Origin: CAVQHY01 sp963712465
Lineage (GTDB): Bacteria > Actinomycetota > Thermoleophilia > Gaiellales > Gaiellaceae
NCBI GenBank assembly: GCA_963712465.1
Contig: CAVQHY010000004.1
Span: 806,001 to 870,000, forward strand
Direction: 5' to 3'
DNA: 64,000 nt
Position numbers and translations under genes: made by a program. The notes beneath the pieces were generated by a model. That model made no database searches. It worked only from the letters and a program-made list of their open reading frames with translations, and had not been told where the DNA came from. Shown one piece after another: positions 35,937-45,473 of this stretch; position 1 is the stretch's first letter; every line of letters begins with the position of its first letter.

Positions 35937-37331
35937 ATGGCGCAGGCCACTCCCCCGCATCCGTACATCCCGAACTCCGTGCCGCGGATCCGCGACGAGA
36001 TGCTGCGGGAGATCGGCGCGGGTTCGATCGAAGAGCTCTACGCGGCGATCCCCGAGCGGCTCCTGCTTGAGCGCCCACTCGATCTCCCGGGCCCGTTTCG
36101 AAGCGAGCTCACCCTGCGCCGCCACCTCGGAGAGCAGCTCGACCGCAACACGAGCTGCGCCGAAAGCCTCTCCTTCCTCGGCGGCGGCTGCTGGCAGCAT
36201 GACGTCCCCGCCGTGGTCGACGAGATCATCAACCGGGCCGAGTTCGTGACCGCCTACGACGGCGATACGTACTCGGATCACGGAAAGCTGCAGGCGTTGT
36301 TCGAGTACGCGAGCATGGTCGGCGAGCTCGTCGAGCTCGAGGCGGTCAGCGTTCCGACGTACGACTGGGCCACGGCCGCCGCGTCCTCGATCTGCATGGC
36401 AGCACGGGTGACCGGCCGGGGCACGGCGCTCGTGCCTCGCGCGATCGGTGCGGAGCGGCTCTCGGTGATCGAGGGCTACTGCAAGCCCTGGGTCGACGTG
36501 GTAGCGCTCCCGTTCGACCCGACCGACGGCCTCACCGACCTCGAAGCGCTCGAGGCCGGGCTCTCGGACGACACGGCCTGCGTCTACTTCGAGAACCCGG
36601 GCTACCTCGGGACGCTCGAGCCCCGCGCCGCCGAGATCGCCTCCCTCGCCCACGACGCCGGCGCGCTCGCGGTCGTCGGCGTCGACCCGATCTCGCTGGG
36701 CGTTCTCGAGGCGCCTGCCCGCTACGGCGCTGACATCGTCTGCGGCGAGCTCCAGCCGCTCGGCGTGCACATGCACTACGGCGGCGGCCTGGCCGGCTTC
36801 ATCGCGACGCCGGACGAGGAGCGGTTCATCGCCGAGTACCCGACTCGCCTGATCGGCATCGCCTCGACCGACGTCGACGGCGAGAGCGGCTTCGGCGACG
36901 TTACCTGGGAGCGGACCTCGTACGTCCAGCGCGGCGACTCGCGTGAGTACGCGGGTACGACGCAGAACCTCTGGGCGATCGCCGCGGCCGTGTACCTCTC
37001 CCTGCTCGGCCCTCAGGGCCTGGCGGAGCTCGGCGAGGGGATCCTGCAGCGCGCGCGCTACGCGGCCGCCCGCCTGGACGAGCTGCCAGGCGTGCGCGCC
37101 CCGGCGCTGGCGGCGCCGTACTTCAAGGAGGTCGTCGTCGATTTCGGCGCGAGCGGCAGGACGGTCGCAAAGGTGAACGCCGCCCTCCGCGAGCGCGGCA
37201 TCTTCGGCGGCAAGGATCTCTCGACGGAGTTCCCCGAGCTCGGGCAGAGCGCGCTCTACTCGTTCACCGAGGTGCACGCGAAGTCCGACCTCGACCGGCT
37301 CGCGACGACGCTCGAGGAGGTGCTCCGGTGA
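35937..37331 (+). CDS. Divergent glycine dehydrogenase subunit 1 homologue (GcvPA-like)
   Basis: A 464-aa homologue of the N-terminal half of the P-protein of glycine cleavage, a PLP-fold subunit lacking the PLP Lys. The start ATG 35937 has AAGGAGG four bases upstream. IPNSVPRIRDEMLREIGAGS and SFLGGGCWQHDVPAVVDEI are family text. The substrate-site region that in GcvPA reads TPYQPEISQGTLQ is YDGDTYSDHGKLQ here, and YDGATA reads YDWATA. It overlaps GcvPB-like by four bases. No GcvT or GcvH is present in the window, so glycine is probably not the substrate. Confidence 0.85.
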   Translation: MAQATPPHPYIPNSVPRIRDEMLREIGAGSIEELYAAIPERLLLERPLDLPGPFRSELTLRRHLGEQLDRNTSCAESLSFLGGGCWQHDVPAVVDEIINRAEFVTAYDGDTYSDHGKLQALFEYASMVGELVELEAVSVPTYDWATAAASSICMAARVTGRGTALVPRAIGAERLSVIEGYCKPWVDVVALPFDPTDGLTDLEALEAGLSDDTACVYFENPGYLGTLEPRAAEIASLAHDAGALAVVGVDPISLGVLEAPARYGADIVCGELQPLGVHMHYGGGLAGFIATPDEERFIAEYPTRLIGIASTDVDGESGFGDVTWERTSYVQRGDSREYAGTTQNLWAIAAAVYLSLLGPQGLAELGEGILQRARYAAARLDELPGVRAPALAAPYFKEVVVDFGASGRTVAKVNAALRERGIFGGKDLSTEFPELGQSALYSFTEVHAKSDLDRLATTLEEVLR

Positions 37332-38881
37332 CGCTCCGGCCGTTCCACCAGGCGAGCTGGAACGAGCCGCTCGTCTTCGAGCTCTCGAGCCCGGGCGAGC
37401 GGGGCTACGCGGTGCCCGAGGTCGAGCCCGAGCTCGCGGAGGTCGCCGGCGACGCGCTCGCCGCGATCCCGCCGTCGCTTCGCCGCAGCGAGCCGCCGGC
37501 GCTGCCGGAGCTGTCCCAGCCCCAGGTGCTCCGCCACTACCTCCGTCTTTCGCAGGAGACGCTCGGCGAGGCCGTGACGGTCGCTCTCGGTCGCGGCACC
37601 TGCACGATGAAGCACAGCCCCCGCGTCAACGAGGAGCTGATCCGCTCGCCGAACGTCGCCGACCTCCATCCGCTCCAGGATGACGAGACGGTTCAGGGCC
37701 TACTCGGGATCGTGCACGCGTTCGAGCAAGTGCTCTGCGAGCTCTCGGGCATGGACCGGTTCTCGTTCCAGCCCGCGGGCGGCTCGCAGGGGGTGTACGC
37801 GAATGCGCGCATGATCCGTGCCTACCACGAGGCTAACGGCGAAGGGCATCGCGACGAGATCGTGACCACGATCTACTCGCATCCGTGCGATGCCGCGTGC
37901 CCGGCCACTGCCGGCTTCAAGGTGATCACCGTCTACCCCGGTGAGAAGGGGTATCCGGAGCCGGACGCGATCCGCGCGGCCGTCTCCGAGCGTACCGCCG
38001 GCCTCATGATCACGAACCCCGAGGACACCGGCATCTTCAACCCGCACATCGACGAGATCGTCGACGTCGTCCACGAGGCGGGCGGCCTGTGCCACTACGA
38101 CCAGGCGAACGCGAACGGCATGCTCGGGATCACGCGGGCGCGGGACGCCGGGTTCGACCTCTGCCAGTTCAACCTCCACAAGACCTTCTCGTCGCCGCAT
38201 TGCTCGACTGGAATGCCCTGCGGAGCGTCGGGCGTCACCGAGGAGCTCGCGCGCTTCCTGCCCACGCCGATCGTCGAGCGCGACGGCGACCGCTTCTTCC
38301 TCGACCACGACCGCCCCGACTCGATCGGCAAGGTGCGCGCGTTCCACGGCGTCGCGGCCACGGTCGTCCGCTCCTACGCCTGGGTGGCGAGCCTCGGGGC
38401 CGAGGGGATCAGGCAGGTCGCCGAGACCGCCGTCCTGAACAACAACTACCTCGCGGCCAGGCTCGCGAAGATCCCCGGCCTCAGGGTTTCGTACGCGGAC
38501 GGGAACGCGGATCGGCGGCTCGAGCAGGTCCGCTACAGCCTGGCCGAGCTGACCGAGGCGACCGGCGTCGGAACGCTCGACGTCTCCCGGCGGACCGCCG
38601 ACTTCGGGGTCTCCACCTACTTCCCCAGCCACGAGCCGTGGCTCGTGCCCGAGCCGGTGACGCTCGAGCCGGCAGAGTCCGTGACGAAGGCCGATCTGGA
38701 CGCCTACGCGGAGATCATCGAGCAGGTGTGCCGCGAGGCGCGCGAGCAGCCGGAGCTCGTTCTCTCGGCCCCGCACCGCAGCACCGTGCACCGCATGAAG
38801 CAGGATCCCCACGACGATCCGGCGCGTTGGGCGCTCACCTGGAGGGCGTTTCGCCGCAAGCACCGGCAGCCGCCCGCTTGA
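37328..38881 (+). CDS. Divergent glycine dehydrogenase subunit 2 homologue (GcvPB-like, PLP enzyme)
   Basis: A 517-aa homologue of the PLP-binding half of the P-protein. LGRGTCTMKHSPRVNEEL parallels the GcvPB LGSCTMKYNPK; SGMDRFSFQPAGGSQGVY gives the PLP phosphate region; FNLHKTFSSPH carries the Schiff-base Lys at residue 285. The glycine-rich GGGGPG that follows this Lys in true GcvPB reads CSTGMPCGA, and the HGTNPASA segment reads SHPCDAACPATAGF. PLP chemistry should be intact but substrate or acceptor recognition is altered. A decarboxylase or C-C lyase for an unusual amino acid is my inference. Confidence 0.85.
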   Translation: MTLRPFHQASWNEPLVFELSSPGERGYAVPEVEPELAEVAGDALAAIPPSLRRSEPPALPELSQPQVLRHYLRLSQETLGEAVTVALGRGTCTMKHSPRVNEELIRSPNVADLHPLQDDETVQGLLGIVHAFEQVLCELSGMDRFSFQPAGGSQGVYANARMIRAYHEANGEGHRDEIVTTIYSHPCDAACPATAGFKVITVYPGEKGYPEPDAIRAAVSERTAGLMITNPEDTGIFNPHIDEIVDVVHEAGGLCHYDQANANGMLGITRARDAGFDLCQFNLHKTFSSPHCSTGMPCGASGVTEELARFLPTPIVERDGDRFFLDHDRPDSIGKVRAFHGVAATVVRSYAWVASLGAEGIRQVAETAVLNNNYLAARLAKIPGLRVSYADGNADRRLEQVRYSLAELTEATGVGTLDVSRRTADFGVSTYFPSHEPWLVPEPVTLEPAESVTKADLDAYAEIIEQVCREAREQPELVLSAPHRSTVHRMKQDPHDDPARWALTWRAFRRKHRQPPA

Positions 38882-38943
38882 CCGAGGCGGAGGGACGGTG
38901 GTAGGAACTCTCCCTACCGATCCGTGACAGGAGGTCAGGCGCA

Positions 38944-39735
38944 GTGGAGAACCCGCTCGCGGGACACACGAACAGCTACCACACGTACTCCTTCGAGGAA
39001 GCGCTGACGGGGATCGCCAACGCGGGCTTCGCGCACGTCGAGCTCACGGCCGTCCCCGACTGGACCGACCACGTCGTCCTGAACGGCACCGACGAGGTGA
39101 AGCGGATGCTCGACGGCTACGGTCTCACGCCCGTGTCGCTGTCGGGCCACTCCGACCTGACCACCCGCGATGGGCTCGACCACGGCGTGAAGGCGGTGCG
39201 CTGGGCGGCGCGGTACGGCATCCCGATCGTCAACACCGCCGTCGGCGGGCACGCGAGCCAGGAGGAGTCAGAGAGCGGGTTCCTCGCCAACATCGACGAG
39301 CTCGCGGATGCGGCCGAGGCCGAGGGCATCGTCGTCGCTCTGGAGATCCACGGCGACATCATGGCCTCGGGCGAGAAGACGGTGCCGCTGCTCGAGAAGA
39401 TCGGTCGCGAGTCGATCAAGGTCAACTACGACACGGCCAACTGCGAGTACTACGGAGGGGTGAAGGCGGTCGACGACATCCCGAAGATCGCGCCGTACCT
39501 CGCGCACGTCCATCTCAAGGAGACGACGGGCGGCAAGGGCGTCTGGAACTTCCCGGCGGTCGGTGAGGGCTCGGTTGATTTCGCCGGCGTCCTACGTGTG
39601 CTCGACGAGGCGGGCTACACGGGGCCGTACGCGGTGGAGATCGAGTTCCAGGGCGAGCCGTGGCCCCCGCTCGAGGAGGTCGACCGGTCGATGAAGTCCT
39701 CGTACGATCACCTGCGCTCGCTCGGCCTGTCCTGA
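38944..39735 (+). CDS. Sugar phosphate isomerase/epimerase family protein (TIM barrel)
   Basis: A 263-aa AP-endonuclease-2-type barrel. Metal-ligand strands are VALEIHGDIMASG (Glu), VNYDTANCEYYGG (Asp), AHVHLKETTGG (His) and YAVEIEFQGEP (Glu). The start is GTG 38944 with AGGAGG at 38929-38934. The order of ligands fits hydroxypyruvate isomerases, tagatose epimerases and IolE-like dehydratases; the substrate cannot be read. A second member of the family (45690) lies at the end of the same cluster, with similar family text, suggesting sequential isomerisations. Confidence 0.85.
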   Translation: MENPLAGHTNSYHTYSFEEALTGIANAGFAHVELTAVPDWTDHVVLNGTDEVKRMLDGYGLTPVSLSGHSDLTTRDGLDHGVKAVRWAARYGIPIVNTAVGGHASQEESESGFLANIDELADAAEAEGIVVALEIHGDIMASGEKTVPLLEKIGRESIKVNYDTANCEYYGGVKAVDDIPKIAPYLAHVHLKETTGGKGVWNFPAVGEGSVDFAGVLRVLDEAGYTGPYAVEIEFQGEPWPPLEEVDRSMKSSYDHLRSLGLS

Positions 39736-39754
39736 ACGAATGGAAGGAGGGGGC

Positions 39755-40579
39755 ATGGCCCGCTCGATCTTCATGCCCGAGATGACGAATCTCGAGGTGC
39801 GCGAGTATCTCGAAGGCGGCGGGCACACGGTCATCGTGCCCGTGGGCTCGACCGAGGACCACGGCGACCATGGGCCGCTCTGGACGGATGTCTACATCCC
39901 GACGGAGGTCGCCAAGCGCGCCGCCGGAGAGCTGAACGCGATCGTCGGCGCGCCGATCCCGTTCGGGATCGCCCACGACCACCGCGGGGCCCACGGGCTC
40001 GTCCATCTGCGCATGGACACGTTCCTCGATCTCGTTGCCGACGTCTGCCGCTCGCTCGCGGACGTCGGCTTCACCCGCATCGTCCTGCTGAACGGGCACT
40101 ACTGCAACTCGCACGCGCTCGAGTTCGCCGCCGCGCGCGTGTTCGACGACCTTCCGGAGGGCGTCCGAATCTACCCGTTCCCCTACTGGGCGGGGCTCGC
40201 GCCCGAAGAGGCCGAGAAGTACCTGTCCGGGAGCGTGGGGATTCACGCAAACGTCGGCGAGACGTCGATCGTGCTCGCGATCAACGAGGAGCTCTGCGAC
40301 ATGGATCGCGTGCGCGACTACACCCCCGAGCTACCCGAGCTCCGCACAAATCCGCTCGCGCTCCTCGATCCGCTCTTCCTCGCGACACCGGGTTCGTTCT
40401 GGTCGCTCCTCGAGGACGGGGGTGGCGTCTGGGGCGCCCCAAGCGAGTCGACTGCGGAGCAGGGAGAGGAGTTCCTCGGGTGGTGCGCCCGGGCGGTCGT
40501 CAACCTCGTGCGTGACATGGAGGACGTGCACGACAAGCTGGAGCCGCGCTACACGAGAACGCGGGGTCGCGCCCGGTAG
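39755..40579 (+). CDS. Creatininase-family amidohydrolase
   Basis: A 274-aa metal amidohydrolase. PVGSTEDHGDHGPLWTDVY gives the Glu, His and Asp ligands; GIAHDHRGAHGLVHLR and LLNGHYCN follow; the last ligand is the Glu in HANVGETSIVLA. Known members open cyclic amides (creatinine) or hydrolyse formamides in cofactor pathways. ATG 39755 is preferred to ATG 39740, because AAGGAGG (39743-39749) sits five bases before it. In this cluster it may open a lactam or release formate or an amine from the imported molecule. Confidence 0.86.
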   Translation: MARSIFMPEMTNLEVREYLEGGGHTVIVPVGSTEDHGDHGPLWTDVYIPTEVAKRAAGELNAIVGAPIPFGIAHDHRGAHGLVHLRMDTFLDLVADVCRSLADVGFTRIVLLNGHYCNSHALEFAAARVFDDLPEGVRIYPFPYWAGLAPEEAEKYLSGSVGIHANVGETSIVLAINEELCDMDRVRDYTPELPELRTNPLALLDPLFLATPGSFWSLLEDGGGVWGAPSESTAEQGEEFLGWCARAVVNLVRDMEDVHDKLEPRYTRTRGRAR

Positions 40580-40607
40580 GGCGGGGCAAGCGTGGGAGGC
40601 TCTCCAG

Positions 40608-41417
40608 ATGCCCGTCGCTGAGGTGGGCGACTACCGGGTTTTCTTCGAGGAGCACGGGTCCGGCGACCCGGTGCTCCTCGTCGCCGGTATCACCGCCGAC
40701 AGCGCCGCGTGGGGACTCCAGACCGAGTTTCTCAAGGAGCGCTACCGGGTCGTCGTCTTCGACAATCCCGGAGTCGGCCGGACCGAGGGCCCGCGGGGCC
40801 CGTACACGACCGAGCTGTTCGCCGACCTCGCGGCGGGGCTCCTCGACGCGCTGGGCATCGACCGGGCGCACGTCGTCGGCGCCTCGATGGGCGGAACGAT
40901 CGCCCAGCAGATCGCGCTGCGTCGGTCGGAGCTCGTCCGGTCGCTGACCCTCCATTGCACGTGGGCCCGTGCGGACGCGTGGATCACAACTCTGTTTCGG
41001 TGCTGGCAGGAGTCGGCTCGCTCGCTCAATCGCGTCGAGGCGGCTCGCGGGCGATGGCTCTTCGTCTTCACGCCCGGATACCTGGATCGTGACGGTGTGC
41101 TCGACGATCTCGAGCGCGAGGAGCGCGAGGCGCCCTTTCCGCAGACGGTGGACGGATTCTGCGACCAGGCCGCCGCGTGCCTCTCACACGACACGCTCGA
41201 TCGTCTGACGGCGATCGTCGCGCCGACGCTCGTCACGGTCGGCGAGTCGGACTTCCTCACGCCCGCGCACCTGTCGCGGGCGATCGCGGCCCGGATCCCG
41301 GACGCCCGGCTCCACATGTGGCCGGAGATGGGGCACGCGCCCTTCTACGAGATCCCGGATCAGTTCAACGAGCTGCAGGCGGCGTTTCTGGAAGAGCACT
41401 CGCAGGTGTGCGCGTGA
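40608..41417 (+). CDS. Alpha/beta hydrolase
   Basis: A 269-aa alpha/beta-fold hydrolase. VLLVAGITADSAAW forms the oxyanion region, VFDNPGVGRTEGP is the strand-4 loop, VGASMGGTIAQQ the Ser nucleophile elbow, VGESDFLTP the acid, and MGHAPFYEIP the catalytic His. The family includes 3-oxoadipate enol-lactonase-like and carbon-carbon bond hydrolases. GGGAGG precedes ATG 40608 by eight to nine bases. It is coupled to the next Gfo/Idh gene by a GTGA overlap. Confidence 0.86.
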   Translation: MPVAEVGDYRVFFEEHGSGDPVLLVAGITADSAAWGLQTEFLKERYRVVVFDNPGVGRTEGPRGPYTTELFADLAAGLLDALGIDRAHVVGASMGGTIAQQIALRRSELVRSLTLHCTWARADAWITTLFRCWQESARSLNRVEAARGRWLFVFTPGYLDRDGVLDDLEREEREAPFPQTVDGFCDQAAACLSHDTLDRLTAIVAPTLVTVGESDFLTPAHLSRAIAARIPDARLHMWPEMGHAPFYEIPDQFNELQAAFLEEHSQVCA

Positions 41418-42415
41418 TCACGGTGGCGATCCTCGGCGGCGGCTTCATGGGGGCGACGCACGCGCCCGGGTTCGTGGCGCTCGGCGAGCGTGTCCGGGTC
41501 AAGACCGTTTGCTCACGCTCGGCGGCGCGGGCGTTGAAGGTCGCGGATGGGCTCGGCGCCGAGTTCACGACCGATGTCGATGCCGTGCTCGCAGACCCGG
41601 AGATCGACCTGGTCGACATCTGCCTGCCCACGCCGTTGCATCGCGAGACCGCCGTGCGCGCGCTCGACGGAGGTAAGCACGTCCTGCTCGAGAAGCCGAT
41701 CGCGCTCACGCTCGCAGACGCGGAGGCGATCGGCGAGGCAGCGACGCGGAGCGGCCGCCTGCTGATGGTCGCGATGGTGCTCCGCTTCTTCCCCGACTAC
41801 GTCGAGATCGAGCGGCGCGTCGCCTCGGGCGAGCTCGGGCGCCCGCTCGCGCTCAGTGCGTATCGGCTCTCGCCGCCTGCCGACTGGAACGACTGGATGC
41901 GCGATCCCGAGCAGTCCGGGGGAACCCCTGTCGACCTGATGATCCACGACCTCGACCAGGCGAACTGGCTGATGGGAACACCGGCGCGCGTCCTCGCGCG
42001 CCCCGCCGGGCCGCAGTCGATGCACGTGCAGGCCCTCGTTGAGTACGACGCGGCGGAGGCGTCCGTCGAGGGATCCATGGCGATGCCGACTTCTTATCCG
42101 TTCTCGGCGGGAATCAGGGTGGTGTGCGAGCACGGGGTGGTCGAGCACGGATTCCGCGCGGCGCCCGCAGAGGACGGCGGAAACATCGGCGGTGACACCC
42201 AGAGCTTCCTTCGAGTCCATCCCGTCGACGGCTTGACCGAGTCGGTGGCCGTCGAGATGGTCGATCCGTGGGGCGCGGAGATCGCATACCTGGTCGACTG
42301 CATCGAACGCGGCAATTCCGTTGAACGAGGAACGGCCGAGCAGGCGACGCTCGCGTTGCGCGTCGCGCTCGCTGCAAATCGCTCGCTCGCGAGCGGGGAG
42401 ATCGAGATCGTCTGA
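41414..42415 (+). CDS. Gfo/Idh/MocA-family oxidoreductase
   Basis: A 333-aa NAD(P)-dependent oxidoreductase: VAILGGGFMGATHAPGF at the N-terminus, CLPTPLHRETAVRALDGGKH, LLEKPIALT with the catalytic Lys, and GGTPVDLMIHDLDQANWLMG with the Asp-His pair. GTG 41414 overlaps the upstream stop; GTG 41408 is an alternative. It is shorter than the relative at 25397, and the two belong to different subgroups. It probably oxidises a hydroxyl of the compound handled by the cluster. Confidence 0.88.
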   Translation: MITVAILGGGFMGATHAPGFVALGERVRVKTVCSRSAARALKVADGLGAEFTTDVDAVLADPEIDLVDICLPTPLHRETAVRALDGGKHVLLEKPIALTLADAEAIGEAATRSGRLLMVAMVLRFFPDYVEIERRVASGELGRPLALSAYRLSPPADWNDWMRDPEQSGGTPVDLMIHDLDQANWLMGTPARVLARPAGPQSMHVQALVEYDAAEASVEGSMAMPTSYPFSAGIRVVCEHGVVEHGFRAAPAEDGGNIGGDTQSFLRVHPVDGLTESVAVEMVDPWGAEIAYLVDCIERGNSVERGTAEQATLALRVALAANRSLASGEIEIV

Positions 42416-42463
42416 CATGTGGGTCGTCTTGTGCGATCGCGCACCTCGAGGTCGAACGCGCTA

Positions 42464-43780
42464 ATGCAGACCACCACACGGATACTCGACCGGATCGACG
42501 CGCTTGGCGACACGGCCGTCGATCTTCTCACCGAGCTCGTGGCGCTGAACTCGGTCAACCCGGCATTCGCCGGGGTCGTGCGCGAGGAGGTAATCGGCGG
42601 GGAGACGCGGGTCAACGAGCTCCTGGCTGAGCGGTACGCCGCGGCCGGGCTGGAGACCCACTGGGTCGCGGAGGATCCGGAGCGGCGCAACCTCGTCGGC
42701 GTCCGCCGCGGCGCGGGCGGAGGTCGCTCGCTCGTTCTGAACGGCCACGTCGACACGGTGCCGCCGGTCGAGCCCGAGAGCTGGCTGAACGGGAGCCCGT
42801 GGAATCCCGAGATCCGCGACGGACGCCTTTACGGGATCGGGTCGACCGACATGAAGGCGGGCGGGACGGCGATGTGGCTCGTGGCGCAGGCGCTCCACGA
42901 CGAGGGAGTCGAGCTCAAGGGGGACCTGCTCCTCCACTCGGTCGTGGGCGAGGAGACGATGCAGCACGAGCTGGGTACGAGCGCCTGCATCCGCGCCGGC
43001 TTCGGGGCCGACGCTGCGATCGTGACCGAGCCGACGTCGCTGCCGCGGCCGCTGACGATCTCGCCGATCGCTCCGGGCAACTGGTACTTCCGTATCCACG
43101 TCGAGGGAAAGTCGACACACTGCGGCAACCGCGCGCTGGCGATCCGCCCCGGCGGGCCCGGTGACGAGATCGGCGTCAATGCGCTCGAGAAGGGCGTGAA
43201 GATCGTCGAGGCGCTCCAGGAGCTCGAGCGGCAGTGGGGGATGACGAAGCGCCATCCGTACTTCATGCCAGGGTTCTTCTCGATCCTCCCCGGGGTCTTC
43301 TACTCCGACCCGGGGCTCGATATCCCGTTCTACTTCTCGAACCGAGCTGAGCTCGCCTACTCGCTCTGGTATCCGCCGGACGAGTCGGCGGCGGACGTGA
43401 TCGACCAGGTCGAGGAGTACGTCCTCGGGGCCTGCATGCTCGACACCTGGCTGCGCGACCACCCGCCCCGGTTCGAGTGGGTGAACAACTGGCCGCCGGC
43501 GTCGACACCGTGGGAGCACGAGCTCGTGCAGACACTGGTGCGGGCGCACGAGCAGGTCAGCGGCGAGCCGTTCCCGCCGCCGAGCCCGGAGCACCCGGTC
43601 GCGTTCGGGGCCGCGTCCGACGCCTCCTTCTACGAGGCGGCCGGGATCCCGAGCGTCGTCTTCGGCCCGGGCGACGTGAAGCTTGCGCATTGCCGGGACG
43701 AGAGCGTGGCCCTCGAGGAGATCATCGCCGCGGCGAGGTCGCTCGCTGCCGCCGTCATGGGATGGTGCGATGTCATCTGA
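42464..43780 (+). CDS. M20-family peptidase/deacylase (ArgE/DapE-like)
   Basis: A 438-aa zinc amidohydrolase: NGHVDTVPPVEPESW and GIGSTDMKAGGTAM supply the first ligands, VVGEETMQHELGT the catalytic Glu, EPTSLPRPLTISPIAPGNWY the third, and FGPGDVKLAHCRDE the last His. The dimerisation domain begins HVEGKSTHCGNR. It is the second M20 member in the window after 24064. ATG 42464 was chosen since the extension to 42419 lacks family similarity. Hydrolysis of an N-acyl or amide bond in the imported compound is plausible. Confidence 0.86.
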   Translation: MQTTTRILDRIDALGDTAVDLLTELVALNSVNPAFAGVVREEVIGGETRVNELLAERYAAAGLETHWVAEDPERRNLVGVRRGAGGGRSLVLNGHVDTVPPVEPESWLNGSPWNPEIRDGRLYGIGSTDMKAGGTAMWLVAQALHDEGVELKGDLLLHSVVGEETMQHELGTSACIRAGFGADAAIVTEPTSLPRPLTISPIAPGNWYFRIHVEGKSTHCGNRALAIRPGGPGDEIGVNALEKGVKIVEALQELERQWGMTKRHPYFMPGFFSILPGVFYSDPGLDIPFYFSNRAELAYSLWYPPDESAADVIDQVEEYVLGACMLDTWLRDHPPRFEWVNNWPPASTPWEHELVQTLVRAHEQVSGEPFPPPSPEHPVAFGAASDASFYEAAGIPSVVFGPGDVKLAHCRDESVALEEIIAAARSLAAAVMGWCDVI

Positions 43781-45473
43781 GAAGAAGCCGTGGGCGTCCG
43801 TCGTCGAGGCTCTCGAGGCAGAGCAGGTCGAGTACGTCTTCGGCCTGCCCGGGAACCCGCTGTTTCTCTACAACGACCTCGCGGAGAGCAAGACCATCAC
43901 GGCGGTGCTGGTCCGCATGGAGACCTCGGCGGTCTTTCTCGCAATGGCCTACGCGCGGGTCTCGGGGAAGGTCGGCGTCCTCCACTCGAGCCCGGGCCCC
44001 GGAATGGCCAATCTGGTTCCAGGCCTGCTCGAGGCCCACTACGCGTGCAGCCCGATCGTCTGCGTCTGCTCGGCCGCGAGCCGCGTGCACGAGGGGATGG
44101 GCGGCTTTCAGGACACGCCGTCGCTCGAGCTGGCGCGGCCGATCACGAAGTGGGCGGTCCGGATCGACCTTCCCGAGCGGACGGCCTGGACGATCGAGCG
44201 CGCCTTCGAGCTCGCGCAGACCGGCAAGCCGGGGCCCGTCTTCGTTGAGATCCCCGGCGATGTCGCTCTGTCGGATGCCGCCATCCCCCCGTACAGGCAG
44301 GCGCTTGCGGACCTCCGCACGGCGGGCGACCCGTCGCTGATCGCCGCCGCCGCCGCGCTGCTGGACAGCGCCGAGCGACCCGTGATCTACGCCGGCGGGG
44401 GCGTCGGGCTGTCCGGCGCCGAGGACGAGATCGTCGCTCTGGCCGAGCGTCTCGACGCGCCGGTGCTCACCACGCCGTCCGGCCGCGGATCGATCTCGGA
44501 GGCGCACCGGCTCGCCTTCGGCGGCGTCGGCCTCTACCGGACGAGATCGAGTGCAAGGCCGCTCGACGAAGCCGACTCCGTGCTGCTCGTCGGGACACGT
44601 CTGGAGGAGCTCCAGAGCGGTATGGGCGTGTACTTCCCCGAGGGGGCCCGGGTGGCCCAGGTCGACGTCGACCCGTTCGAGATCGGTCGGAACGTCCGGC
44701 CTGATGCCCCGGTGGTCGGTGACGCGAAGCGCGTGCTTGCCCAGCTCGTCGAGGCCGTGTCGCCGGTGGCCGCTCGCGCCTGGACGGCGGAGCTCGTCTC
44801 CTTCAAGGAGTCCTACGAGGCGGAGATCGAGCGCGACTGCGTGCCCGAGGGCGACACTCTGAAGACGAAGCAGGTCGTCCACGCGCTGAACCGTGTCTTC
44901 CCCGAGGGCTTCGTGCTCGTCCACGAGAACGGCGGTCAGGACCTCTGGTCGTACTACTGCCCGTACGTGAAGGTGACAGAGCACCGCGGCTGCGTCGCGC
45001 CGGCCGAGCAGACGGTCATGGGGCTCGGCGTCGCGGGCTCGATCGGCGCGAAGCTCGCACGGCCGCGCTCGCACGTGGTCTGCGTCACCGGCGACGGAGC
45101 GTTCCAGATGTACCTGAAGGAGATCCCGACGGCAGTCCAGTACGGCGCTCCCGTCCTCTGGGTCGTGCTCGACAACGCGAGCCTCCACTGGGTCAAGTGG
45201 ATCACGAAGGCGACCGGAGAGCGCTACCTCGCCGTCGACTTCGAGGCGCAGCCGGACCTCGCCGCGATCGCCGTCGCGTCGGGCGCGCACGGCGAGCGCA
45301 TCTCCGCGCCCGCCGAGCTCGACGGTGCGCTCTCCCGCGCCCGGGTCGCGCTCGAGTCCGGGACGCCGGCGGTGCTGGTCTGTGCGATCGACACGTGGGA
45401 CTATCCGGAGGGATTCGTCGATTTCCATCGTGACGTCTGGGGGCTCGAGCTCCCTGGCCAGGAGGCGGCGTGA
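43770..45473 (+). CDS. ThDP-binding enzyme (acetolactate synthase/benzoylformate decarboxylase-like)
   Basis: A 567-aa thiamine-diphosphate enzyme with the usual three domains. The N-terminal domain has VFGLPGNPLFLYNDL, the catalytic Glu at residue 51 in RMETSAVFLAMAYAR, and SSPGPGMANLVPGLLEA. The middle domain has VIYAGGGVGLSGA. The C-terminal domain has GDGAFQMYLKE at about 441 and LDNASLHW closing the ThDP motif. Family members decarboxylate 2-oxo acids or join carbonyl fragments. It overlaps the M20 gene by 11 bases. As a possible partner it could act on a 2-oxo acid produced by the PLP enzyme of the same cluster. Confidence 0.86.
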   Translation: MSSEKKPWASVVEALEAEQVEYVFGLPGNPLFLYNDLAESKTITAVLVRMETSAVFLAMAYARVSGKVGVLHSSPGPGMANLVPGLLEAHYACSPIVCVCSAASRVHEGMGGFQDTPSLELARPITKWAVRIDLPERTAWTIERAFELAQTGKPGPVFVEIPGDVALSDAAIPPYRQALADLRTAGDPSLIAAAAALLDSAERPVIYAGGGVGLSGAEDEIVALAERLDAPVLTTPSGRGSISEAHRLAFGGVGLYRTRSSARPLDEADSVLLVGTRLEELQSGMGVYFPEGARVAQVDVDPFEIGRNVRPDAPVVGDAKRVLAQLVEAVSPVAARAWTAELVSFKESYEAEIERDCVPEGDTLKTKQVVHALNRVFPEGFVLVHENGGQDLWSYYCPYVKVTEHRGCVAPAEQTVMGLGVAGSIGAKLARPRSHVVCVTGDGAFQMYLKEIPTAVQYGAPVLWVVLDNASLHWVKWITKATGERYLAVDFEAQPDLAAIAVASGAHGERISAPAELDGALSRARVALESGTPAVLVCAIDTWDYPEGFVDFHRDVWGLELPGQEAA

